A DNA stretch of 64,000 nt from Coniochaeta sp. PMI_546 (lineage: Eukaryota > Ascomycota > Sordariomycetes > Coniochaetales > Coniochaetaceae). The notes under the pieces were generated by a model, which was given only the letters and a program-made list of their open reading frames with translations, was not told where the DNA came from and did not search any database. The stretch spans positions 2,852,001 through 2,916,000 of the forward strand of contig MU271145.1 in NCBI GenBank assembly GCA_021432605.1. Reading direction: 5' to 3'. This document shows positions 1 to 10,185 of the stretch, in pieces (within the stretch, counting starts at the first letter, position 1; every line of letters starts with the position of its first letter). A program made the translations under genes and the position numbers.

Positions 1-2394
1 CAGCACCCCGTTCGACTCGCGCCGATCCTCCATCATAAGCAGTGCATCGTCCCACACGAGCCATTCCTCCTCCCACTCGCAGTCCCCACAACAGCCCCTG
101 TGCAGCTCTCCGGAGGAACAGCACCAGCACCAGCACCAGACTCCCCTGCCCAGGAGCCGCCACAACGCAAAACAGCTGCATGCCGCCCGCCTGCAGCGTT
201 CAGGCTCGACCAGCCTAGCCACCGTCTCCAGAAAGGACGGCTCCTCCCCGACCTCCAAGTCGAGACAGCAGCGCTTCCGCAAGAACAGCTCCCAACCCGG
301 CGACGCCCTCGCCGCCACCGAACCCCCCCACGAGCAGGGCCTGACGAGGATGGCCTTTGCCGAGCAGCAGCGCTGGATCACGGTCCAGCAAAAGACCTTC
401 ACCAAATGGCTCAACACCAAGATCGAGGCCAGGAGCCTCGAGGTCAAGGACCTGGTGCAGGACCTGAGCGACGGCGTCATGCTCATACACCTGCTCGAGT
501 GCCTGTCCAACGAGAGCCTGGGCCGCTACGCCGCCAAACCGAAACTGAGGGTGCAGCGCTTCGAGAACGCCAACATAGCCCTGGATTTCATCAAGTCGAG
601 GGGCATCCAGATGACCAACATCGGCGCCGAGGACGTGGTTGACGGCAACAGAAAGATCATCCTGGGCCTGATATGGACGCTTATCCTGAGGTTCACCATC
701 AACGACATCAACGAGGAGGGCATGACGGCCAAGGAGGGCCTGCTGCTCTGGTGCCAGCGGAAGACGGCGTGCTACGACGAGGTCGACGTCAGGGACTTCA
801 GCGCGAGCTGGAACGACGGCCTGGCCTTCTGCGCGCTGTTCGACATCCACAGGCCGGATCTGATCGACTACGACGCGCTGGACAAGTCGGACCACAGGGG
901 CAACATGCAGATGGCGTTCGACATTGCGCACAAGGAGATCGGCATCCCGAAGCTGCTGGACGTCGAGGACGTGTGCGACGTGGCCAAGCCCGACGAGAGG
1001 AGTCTGATGACGTACATCGCCTACTGGTTCCACGCCTTCTCGCAGATGGAAAAGGTCGAGAACGCGGGGAGGAGGGTGGAGAAGTTTGTCAACAACATGC
1101 AAGGGGCGTGGGAGATGCAGAGCGCGTACGAGAGGCGGATGGCGGAGCTCCTGAAGGCCGTGCGGGCACAGATAGTCGCCTGGCAGGACGCCAGGTTCGA
1201 GGGCAGCTATGCGGACGCGAAGAAGCAGGCCGCCGAGTTCGCGGCGTACAAGAGGGGGAAGAAGAGGGATTGGGTGGCGGAGAAGAGCGACCTGGCCACG
1301 CTGCTGGGCAACATCAAAACTAAGTTGGGCACATACAGGTTGAGGCCGTACGAGCCCCCGGCTGATTTAAGGTTGGAGGTTATGGACCAGGCGTGGGCGG
1401 ATATGGCGAAGGCCGAGATGACGAGGGGTCAACTTATCAATGAGACTATCCGAGAGTAAGTTTCGTCCCGAGTGATAGGCCCTGCATTTTATTTGGTACC
1501 ACCCAGCAGCTATTAACACGGGGAACAAGCATCAAAAACGCCCTGAGGAAATCCTTCGCCGACAAGGCAAACGACTTTGCACTCGCGCTCAACACGATGC
1601 AGCTCGCCATATCCGGGCTGGAAGGCGACGTCGAAGACCAACTGCACCACGTGCGCAAGCTATCCGAGAACCTGGCGCCGCTCGACGCCTACCTGGAGAC
1701 CATCGCGGCCGTGGACGCCAAGTGCGAGGAGGCCAACATCGAGGAGAACGACTTCACGACGTACACGTACGACGAGCTGTGCTACGAGCTGTCGCTCGTA
1801 AAGACGTCGGTCTCTAAGAAACTCGCCTTTCTCGAGAACCAGATCGTGGCGCGCAACATGACGAACCTGACCCCGATCCAGCTCGAGGAGTTCGAGTCCG
1901 TCTTCCGGCACTTTGACCGGGACGACTCCAACAGCCTGGCGGAGCTGGAGTTCTCGGCCGCGCTGGCGAGCTTGGGGCTGGTGTTCAGCGAGGACGAGAT
2001 GCACGAGTACTTCCTGTCGACGTCCAACGGGCGCGACAGGGTGACGTTTGAGCAGTTCATCCGGTTTATGGTCGAGGCGACCGAGGACCAGAACACGGCC
2101 GAGCAGGTGTTTCAGAGCTTCCGCGAGGTGGCGGACGGGAAGCCCTACGTCACCGAGATGGACCTGCGGCACTCGCTCGTGCCGGACGAGGTCATCGACA
2201 AGCTGATCGAGATCATACCGCCGCATACCGGGCCGGACATGCAGGCCGACAGGGGGGTGCCGCAGTATGACTATATTGCGTTTATGGAGAAGCTGATCAG
2301 GGAGGAGCAGGACAAGGCGGACAAGGCCGAGCGGGCGGAGAGGAGTGCGAGCCCGACGAAACAGGCTGCTGGGAGGGTGAATGGGTTTCACTAG
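1..2394 (+). CDS. ain1: alpha-actinin (5' partial)
   Basis: Actin-filament cross-linker acting at the contractile ring and cortical actin. Exons are <1..1455 and 1530..2394. The 74-nt intron (GTAAG, branch CTATTAAC, AAG end) splits an Asp codon and restores the family sequence IRDIKNAL. Two calponin-homology domains lie at about 370-690 and 740-1050. They are followed by a spectrin-like helical region and a C-terminal EF-hand pair, whose first loop (DRDDSNSLAELE, about 1915-1950) keeps calcium ligands. An ATG at 350 would start just before the first CH domain. However, the same frame is open to base 2 and encodes a Ser/Gln/His-rich, low-complexity segment, so the true start is probably outside the window. 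The family call is firm; the N-terminus is unresolved. Confidence 0.93.
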
Positions 2395-2875
2395 GATGTG
2401 AGAAATGGGGACCTGTGGGTTGAATAAGGGGGTGTGGGCAAAGTTACTGGAAATAGTCACTGGAAAGGAGGGGGGAATATGACTGGATCCCGGCGTGGAG
2501 GCATATCCTGAACCCCTTTCTGACAGCACTGTCTGCTTTTCTTAGATATATATCCCGAGAGAACATACATTTTTTAATCACCGCTTGACCACTGGGCACT
2601 TTCGGATGCCTGTTGGACATGGGATATAAACAATATCAGCATGGTAGCATGGGAGCCGGCTGCTTCGGACAGGAGTCAGCAGTCATATAGACCGTTGCCC
2701 AGATGCGAACAGCACCTTTCTCATTCTTTAACAATAATAGGTATGTGTAACTAAACAGCCTTGCTAACTCATTCTCATGCAATCGTCATCTCGTAAACAA
2801 GGCCATCATCAATCATGACATCAGATTCCTTCATGGGAAAACCCGGAATATCCCAAGTATCACGGTATGCAATTT
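2395..2875. other. convergent 3' intergenic region
   Basis: Gene-free stretch between the stop of alpha-actinin and the stop of the RING/SH3 gene on the other strand. It should hold both 3' UTRs. I see no other feature. Confidence 0.6.
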
Positions 2876-5800
2876 TCAGGGTCCCTCGCTGCCGGCCAAG
2901 GGAACCACATACGGCGCCGGAAACAGGCCCTTGGCACCCATATACACCCCGTGGAACCACTCGCCGTTCACATCCTCGATCTCCCTGACCTCGGCCCCCT
3001 TGGGGAACATCAGCTCGTCCTCGGCGCCCTCGGCAGGGTACCACGCCCAGCGCGCCACGGCCCGTCCCCCACCACCCCCGTCGGGCGGGAAGCCCTCCGT
3101 CCAGCGCGTCCGGACACCCACATCCACCTCGGCCGCAGCAGCCACATCCCTCGTCACCAGCCTCTCCCTCCTCACCCCGTGCTCCATCCAGTAGCACACC
3201 TGCAGACCGGGCGCATACTCCTCGAACCCCAGCGTCCTCCCCCCAACCCAGTCCCTCACCACCCTCCTCCTCAACACCCCGTCCGCCCCGCCCTCCACAA
3301 ACGCCACGACCGCCATGCGATGGCCGGCAAGACACCGCCTCCACCCCGCCCTCCCGTTCTCGGCACTCACCCGCCCCTCGGCCTCGAGCCGCCCATAGCA
3401 CCCCTCGCAGACCTCCCACTCGCCCGCGCCCGCCCCCCCGCCGCCCTGCTCCCCGCCAGACTGACAGGCGTAGCAGTGCAACCTCTCCTCCCGAGGCTGG
3501 ACATCCCGCCCGCACACCTCGCACCTGGCCGTGACGACCACCGGCCTAAAGGGCCCGATAGCCGTCTCCTCCGCCCCAGTCTGCACGCTCACCCTCCCCC
3601 TGGGCCCCCTCGGACTGAGCGGCGGCGGTGCTAGCGCTAACACCTGGCCCGCCACCCCATCCCCGTCCCCGCCTCCTTCCTTTTCAGCGGCCGGCGGCAG
3701 CAAAGGCGGCACATACTTCAACGCCAAGAGATCATGAGTACACCCCCGTCCCGTACCAACACACTCGGTACAAAACCCCCAATCCCCCTCATTACACCCC
3801 TCGCAGCGCCAGTGCACCTCCCAGGTCGTCCACCTCTCGCACCGCGCACAGAACGTGCCGCTCTCGAGCCTCAGCTCCGGATTCTGGCTGGTCAGCGTCA
3901 CCCGCCCCTCGGCCCCGCCCGGCAGCACACGGGGCGGCCTGTACCGATTGGCGGTCAGCATGTGCGGCTTTGGTAGACTCCTCCCGTCCGGGTCCCGGAG
4001 GAGGGCGTTGGTGTACGCCCGCCAGGCGCCGTAGCCGAAGCCGAACCAGTGCAGGCACCCCTTGCCGCGGCGGTAGCAGTCTAGGCAGAGGTTGTAGGTG
4101 CCCTGGTGGCAGAGGGAGCAGTTGTAGTGAAGCGTGTACTCGATGTGGGGGCGCTGGCAGCGCTTGCAGGTTAGGCTGGGCTCGGGGTAGAGTTGGGAGC
4201 GGGTGCGCTTGTGGGAGGTGGGGAGGGGGGAGAGGAGAGGGGAGTGGGAGGGGGATAGCGGGTCGGGGGCGGAGGGGAAGGAGGGGGAGATGAGGATGTC
4301 GGCTGGTCGGGGTCGGGGGGTGCGTTCGATGGTTGAGGGGGGTTGGGAGGTGGTGCTGGTGCTGGTGCTGGTGGTAAGGCTGGTGCTGGTGCTGGGGCGA
4401 TCGGGTGCATGCTGGGTGGAAGTCGTGGCTTGTGGAGGGTGGTGGATGCCGAGGCCGGTTGAGGCTGCTGCCGCGCGGGCGCTGAAGGGGATAGAGTGAG
4501 TTATCGGGGAGTTGGATACCGTGCCAGCGGCGGTGGTCATGGTTGGAGTGCTGGTGCTGCGTCCCTCGTTGGTGATGAGCGGTCGACCGGGGAGGACGTC
4601 GCTCGTGCTGGTCTGTAGCGACAGATCAGTCTGCGACCGGGCTGCGACCCTCGGCTCGGGCTGCGATATGCCAACCGGCACCGTGGCGCTGCGGCCGCCG
4701 CTCGCAGTCCGTCTCCGGGGGCGCGGTGCCTGGACGGCCAAGTGCGCCGCACCGGACGACGTCGGCGGTCGGCTCCTGTCCTCGGCTGGGCCGGTCTGGC
4801 TCGACGACCTCGACCTGCTCTGCCGGCTCGACACCCTCAGCCGCGAGCCGTTGTCCGGATCCGAGTGATGCGAGTGTCCGCTGGCATTGCTCCTCCTCGC
4901 CCCGTCGTGGCGCGACCTCTGCCTCTGGCGCCGTCGGTACGCCTCGGTTATCTTCCGACTCAGCTCGTCGTTGTTCGACAAGTCGAGATTGTCGAGGTCC
5001 AGCCCTTCCAGCAAGCCCTCTTCCTGTATCTGCCGCGCGAAATCCTCAATCTCACGATCGACATCGCTCTGGCTCATGTCCCTGTTGTCGCCCGTGCTGA
5101 TCAGGCTGCGTATCGAGCTCTGGTGCTCGATGTGCCTCCTCTCTCTCCTCCCGGGAGACTCATCGCCACCCGTTTGCCGAGACGCACTCCTCCTCCGTCT
5201 CCCCTCGCCCTCGATTCTCAACCCACCGGGCTGCTCCGACCCTCCAGCAGCAGCAGGTCGTCTCGCCCTCTCCCTCGCACTCCCTCCTCCGTCGGTACTG
5301 ACATCCCGACTCCTCGTCGTCGTCCGGGACCTGCTCTCCCCCCTCCTCCTCTCTCTCGCACTGCCGCCCACCGCTTCCCTCAAGCTCATCTCCCTAACCC
5401 TCTCGACCAACCTCCTCTCCTCCTCCTCCAGCCTCCTCTCCCCGGCACTCCTCTCCCTCACCTTCCTCAGCACCTTCTCCCCGGGCTTATACTTGGCGTC
5501 CATCTCCTCCCTCTCCTTCTGGTCCTTCATCTTGTCCGGGTTCGCCGCCAGGAACATCTCGAGCAGCGTCGCGACGGTGGCATTGTGCCGCGTGTCCCTG
5601 ACCCTGGCCCGGCAGCTCGGACAGGTGTACACGCCGGTGTCCGGGTCCGGGGGCGGCGAGGGCGCGTTCTCGGCCGCCGTGGCCTGCCAGGTGAACCACT
5701 CCTTCAGGCAGGCGCCGCAGAAGGTGTGCAGGCAGTCGAGGAGGGTGAGGGGTTGGTAGAGGAGCTCGGTGCAGATCTGGCGAGGGTGTGTCACGCTCCA

Positions 5801-5921
5801 AGTCAGCTTTGAACTGTGTCCATCTTCACCTGTGGCATTCTGGGGCTGAGAGCGAGTCGGGGTTACTTACAGAGCAGGTCAGCTCTTTCTCGAGATCGAC
5901 CTGTGGCCGTGGTGAGTCCAT
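2876..5921 (-). CDS. RING-type E3 ligase with ZZ-like zinc fingers and C-terminal SH3
   Basis: Probable ubiquitin ligase of 983 aa. Exon 1 is 5921..5871 (17 codons) and exon 2 is 5776..2876; the 94-nt intron has a GTAAGT donor. Exon 1 supplies the first RING cysteine (ELTCS), which joins ICTELLYQPLTLLDC, so translating exon 2 alone from its own ATG at 5794 gives a broken RING. The RING spans residues about 14-80. The middle is Ser/Arg-rich and low-complexity, with an acidic helical patch. Residues about 550-800 carry three Cys-rich modules of ZZ-like spacing (CKRC..CSLC..CLDC; CARC..CEGC..CTEC; CEVC..CYAC..CEGC). The last 60 residues form an SH3 fold (ARWAWYPAE, DELMFPKG, GLFPAPYV). The RING resembles CHFR/Dma-type ligases, but no FHA domain is visible. 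Substrate unknown. Confidence 0.85.
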
Positions 5922-6918
5922 CTTCTGCCTCTCTCTGTCTCTTCTCTCTCTCTATGTGTGTGTCTTCCCGTCTCTCTCCTCCCGTCTCTCTTTCTGTCTC
6001 TGTCTCTGTATAACCCGTCTCAGCAAGAATTAAGGAGCAACAACAGCGCAGAGCGCGCAAGACAGCAGTGGACAGGGCCTTGCCCCAAAGCACCGATCCT
6101 TTTTTTTTTTTTCACTCTGTTCCAAAGAAATGCAACCTCCCGACACGAGGTCATAGAGTAGAAGGCGGGCTGAGCTCCTGCAAGGGTGTCCTACTAGGTC
6201 GGGTCGAGCTGCAGCGGGGGCGCGGGGCATACACACCCACGACCGGGGATTCAGCTGCACAGTAAGAGGGCGGCCAACCGGAGGGCGGGAGGGGGAGAGT
6301 TGCTTCGTATTTGTAGCGATACGTATCAGTCAGTTAAGTCCGTCAGTCAAGTCAGTCCGCCGATGTCACCAAAAACCTTAAAAAGTGCCACTATCGCGGG
6401 CTCTCACGTAAGGCGTTCAGGTTCAGGGCTCGCCACGAGGACCAGTAGCTTCTTATTGTGTAGGCATCCAACTTGTGTTGTAAGCTTCAGCTTGAGAGGT
6501 AAGACAGGTATCACGTTTTTTACGTAGAAATAGAATAGATGTAATTGTGCGCTTCAAGGTAATCTTAACTAGAACGGTAGCAAAGTACAAGATCAAAATG
6601 CACAACCACCCTCTACGCCATGATACCCAAGCCAAAAGGTCCATCCCAAACAGAGCTGCTATGTGTGAATGGATACGTATGTATATATGTTGTATGCGTT
6701 GTTGTGCCCTGATGCCATGTCTGCGATCCTCTGTTACCCCCAAGGTGGTACCCCAAGGTATACAGCACCTCCTACTCTGGATCAACTCTCAAATGCCAAC
6801 CTGAACTCCATTGCTCGTATGATCAAACACCAGGAAAGAAAAAAAAAAAAAAAAAAAAAAAAAAAAACAAGAGAAAACAGACCTAAACCCACGGTGCTTC
6901 AGGAGAGAGATAAAATAA
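5922..6918. other. intergenic, CT/GA tract and homopolymers
   Basis: Region between the ATG of the RING gene and the stop of ATG15, both on the minus strand. Bases 5925-6010 are a pyrimidine-rich plus strand (GA-rich in the RING gene's 5' leader). There is a T-run near 6101-6112 and a 29-A run at 6839-6867. No plausible coding sequence seen. Confidence 0.6.
6839..6867. repeat. poly(A) run of 29
   Basis: An uninterrupted run of 29 A, about 50 bases beyond the stop of ATG15. In the ATG15 transcript it would read as poly(U) in the 3' UTR. Its length may be a sequencing artefact. Confidence 0.9.
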
Positions 6919-8939
6919 TCATATCTCATCCGTGTCGTCACCAGGCACATCACACCCCCACTCCTTACAGAACCCGAACCAGTTCCGGTGCAGACACGTC
7001 TTGGGCGCATCAGCCGGCGACGAGGTAGGGCTGCCCGTCGGGGCTGTCGTCGTCGTCGCCGGCGCGGAAGTAATCGAGTGCGGCGCCGTCGTGTGCGAAG
7101 CGGTCGTCGTCTCGTCGTAGCAGCCCCAGAACTTCCCCGGCGTCGCGCAGGATGTCGTCGTGCCGTCGGGCTTGGACGAGGTCGACGTAGATGTGGCCGT
7201 TACGGTCGGCCGTGGCGCGGTTGGCGACGTCACCGGCGTGGTGGTAGTGACCTGATCTTTGCATCCGAACCAGCCTGGTGTCTTGCACGTCGTTGACGTA
7301 GTGGACGTGGTCGTGGAGCTGGTCGATGTGCTGGTCCCGGTCGTGGTGGTCGTCTCGTCCAGACATCCCCACCAGCCGGGCGTCTTGCAAGTCTCGGTCC
7401 GCGTGCGAGTCTTGGTCGAGCTCGACGAGCTCGACGTGGTGGTCGTCTCCGTCCCGTTGCTCTCGTACATCTTCCAGTTTGCGCAGTCCCTGCACTCCGG
7501 GGTGAATTTGCACTCGGGCACCGTGTCGTACTTCTCCAGGACGTCGTGGATCACGACGCGGATCTTGTGAGTGCCCAGGCCGACGCGCCAGCCCTTGTCC
7601 GCGACCACGTCGTAGACGCACTCGTGTCCAGTGTGGCAGGCCGTCTCCAGCGCGTATCCGCCAAAGGAGCAGGAGGCCGTCGCGCCGTTGCACGTGCCGA
7701 TGTAGATCGGATCGGCCGTGTGGCCGAAGTGGAATGCACCGGTGTAGTCTCGCGTCTGGGGGAAGTCTGGGTCAGATCCCGGCGGAATCGGAAGGCCCAG
7801 CCGGCTGACGGGGAGTGCTTCCGGCACCGCTTGGAACGTGACGACGGGTAGTCCGTACGTGAGTCCCAGCATGGAACTGACAGCCCCTCCGAGCGAGTGC
7901 CCCGTCAACCACACGTTTGAATCGGGATATAGCTCCGTCACGTTCGCGTAGAGCTCCCTCGCAGCCTGGTAGTACCGGTTCTCCTCTTGGAGATTCTGCC
8001 TGACGCACGTGTTGTTGCACGAGTAGGTCCCGGTGGCGCAGTCGCAGACCTGGTGCCATGTCCACGGTCCCTGCTGCGCACAGCAGCAGCTGAAGAAGAG
8101 GTTGTCGTTGACCTTGTCGTTGGTAGTCGTGCCATCACCATCGAACACGGCCGGGGACGTCCCCTTCAGGCCGATGACGATGGTCGAGTTGCTCTCGTCA
8201 GCCCAGATGTGGCCGCGCAGGCCGTCGCCCTCCCAGCCAAAGTCGGCGCTCCGGTTGAAGGGCCCACCAACATCCTCCCAATCAGCCCTGTCTGGCGTCT
8301 CGACGTATGCATTCGATGCCATGTGCGCCAGACTCAAGATGGTTTCCTTATCCGTGATGTTCGGACCCGGCACCTCGTCCATGGTCCAAGCGTCAGGCGA
8401 CAGCACCGAGATGTATCCCCTCTGTCTGGCGAGAGCGACCATGGGATCTACCACGCTCGGCCTCCTGTCCACGAGCCGTTCTATCCTTACGGCGTTGCTC
8501 CTGGCCTTGAGTGGCGGTATGCTCGTCTTCTCGTAATCGTCCTCGGCAGCCAGCCACACCTCGGCCTGGCTGTTTATCACGTCCATCTTCCGGTGGAGGT
8601 GAGGATGTTTGTGCGTTCCATGGTGGAATATCTGTCGAAGGGTCTAGTTGAGATTGACGAGCAGTTAGCAGCAGCCTCGGTTGACTTGACAGATGGCGGA
8701 GGATGAATGACCACGCGCGGAGTACTCACAAAGGTATGTGCGGAAGGACTCGGCGGTTCGGGTGTTAATGGCGGGAGAGGTGCAGGGTCATAGGGTAAGA
8801 CGGCCTGCTGGTCTATGGGCTTGTTGTTGGCAGCGTATGTCGGGGATGCGGACACGGCGAGAAAGGACAACAGCAGCTTGGCCGTAACTCTGCCGGCAGA
8901 GGAGCAGTCGGCGCCGTCTTTCCTCCGCCGAAAGAACAT
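6919..8939 (-). CDS. atg15: autophagy-related lipase Atg15
   Basis: Vacuolar lipase that breaks down autophagic bodies and multivesicular-body membranes. Exon 1 is 8939..8730 (70 codons) and exon 2 is 8643..6919; the 86-nt intron has a GTGAGT donor and CTAG acceptor. The joined frame reads [19 protein letters not shown], the conserved Atg15 N-terminus, for a 644-aa product. Residues about 21-36 form a hydrophobic signal anchor. The class 3 lipase motif GHSLGG lies at about residue 320, preceded by the Cys-rich segment [12 protein letters not shown]. After the lipase domain comes a Ser/Thr-rich tail with repeated Cys modules of the form CKTPGWWGC. Yeast Atg15 lacks this tail; several filamentous fungi have one. 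The start chosen is the first ATG before the hydrophobic anchor. Confidence 0.95.
7000..7410 (-). repeat. Cys-TPGW-Cys modules with Thr/Ser linkers in Atg15
   Basis: Within the Atg15 tail, three related short modules ([28 protein letters not shown]) and a final divergent one ([10 protein letters not shown]) are separated by Thr/Ser-rich linkers. Spacing and sequence suggest internal duplication. The linkers look like O-glycosylated stalks. Confidence 0.8.
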
Positions 8940-10185
8940 GCTTCGTTGGCGTATGATGGCCTCCTGTTGCGCGGATTCGATGAAGTTCAAGGAGAAATAA
9001 AACAGGGAAGATGAAGAGATAGAGTGGAAAGTCGAAGGCGACCAGTGGTCTAACGTTGGTTGATGCTTGAGAGGGACGTGTTTGTTGAGAAGATGACTTG
9101 GGCGATGCCAGACGCACACCACCCTGACCACACAACTGCACCCCCGCTGGCGGCGGTATCGCGTGCCTAATATGACGGTATGATGGGTGGCCAGCGTTTG
9201 TCCGGTGGGCTGTCCCGAGATTCCCTCCACTGTATTTTTACTGGGTCTGGGGCGCCTGTAGCGAACCTGATGACGTTGCAGCGATCGAGATACGGCACTG
9301 GCAATGCGATAAGATAGTTAAGGGATGTTAGAGACAGTACTAGTATATCAAGCATTTATCTAACAAGTCTCAACTGACTCGTCTGCCAACAGCGCGAGCC
9401 AGTGCGTGGCCGCATGTGACGCTCCCATTCGCCCTGTGACACACCCTCAGCGACGTGTATGTACTTCTCAGGCACCAGCTTTCAGTTTCTCTACGCGCAG
9501 TTGCAGTTGCAGTGGTACGTGGCACTACAATACGCTACCTTAATGCGTTAACGAGAGATACACCCGCAGATATACTGCGTACCTTGGTCATTTGTGATGG
9601 CAGTACTTCAAGGTGAAGAAAAAGGTGAAGACGGAGGTACGTACCGGTACCGCAGGTATCACACGATGGTCTGGACACCCCACCGCAGTAGACCCGTAGA
9701 TAAGGTAAGTATCAGTGTACACGTTATACACAGTAAGGTACTTGATTCCACTAGCACATGCAGTTTCGAGGTCTACAAAGTACTTAACTCTACATCCGGA
9801 GGAGTCCAACATCCAACATCCAACACATTCAAACGTCTCCTTTCTCGTCAACCCACTCGTTCACTTTTCTGCCTTTTCTCTTTGCTCTCCAGTTGTAGAT
9901 CGTTTATATATAGTAAAATAATTGGTCGTGATGCCATAGCCTCTACTAAATAGCTCGTCGTGTTCCCTTGGCTGAACCCGCCTGTTCCAGCTCCCCGACC
10001 CGCCCCATGGTTTCAACCTTATTGCTGCTTCATGCGCCAACCCGACCTGACTCCTGTATGTAATCCGCATTTACCACTTCATAATAGAGTATATCCGGTA
10101 GCTCAAGCAGTTTGTTCTCCATTCTGCGTCACTCTGCGCACCGGAAGCCGTGGCAGGCCATCGACAGACCTTCGCTGACAACGCC
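8940..10185. other. divergent promoter region, ATG15 / VPS9 gene
   Basis: Shared upstream region of 1.25 kb for ATG15 (minus) and the VPS9-domain gene (plus). It contains a short tandem repeat of the unit CATCCAA at about 9808-9828 and several AAGGTA-type heptamers (near 9534, 9708, 9735). I found no convincing gene. Confidence 0.6.

Noticed and set aside
2775-3524. Minus-strand frame overlapping the 3' part of the RING/SH3 gene
   Set aside because: It is a shifted frame inside the SH3-coding region; Gly/Arg-rich composition is typical of a GC-rich shadow frame.
7012-7410. Possible tandem DNA repeat or minisatellite in the ATG15 region
   Set aside because: The periodicity comes from protein-level Cys modules and Thr/Ser linkers rather than a near-identical DNA unit.
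10150-10185. Extension of the VPS9-domain protein to a GTG at 10150
   Set aside because: A GTG is not an expected start in a nuclear fungal gene; the first in-frame ATG is 10186.
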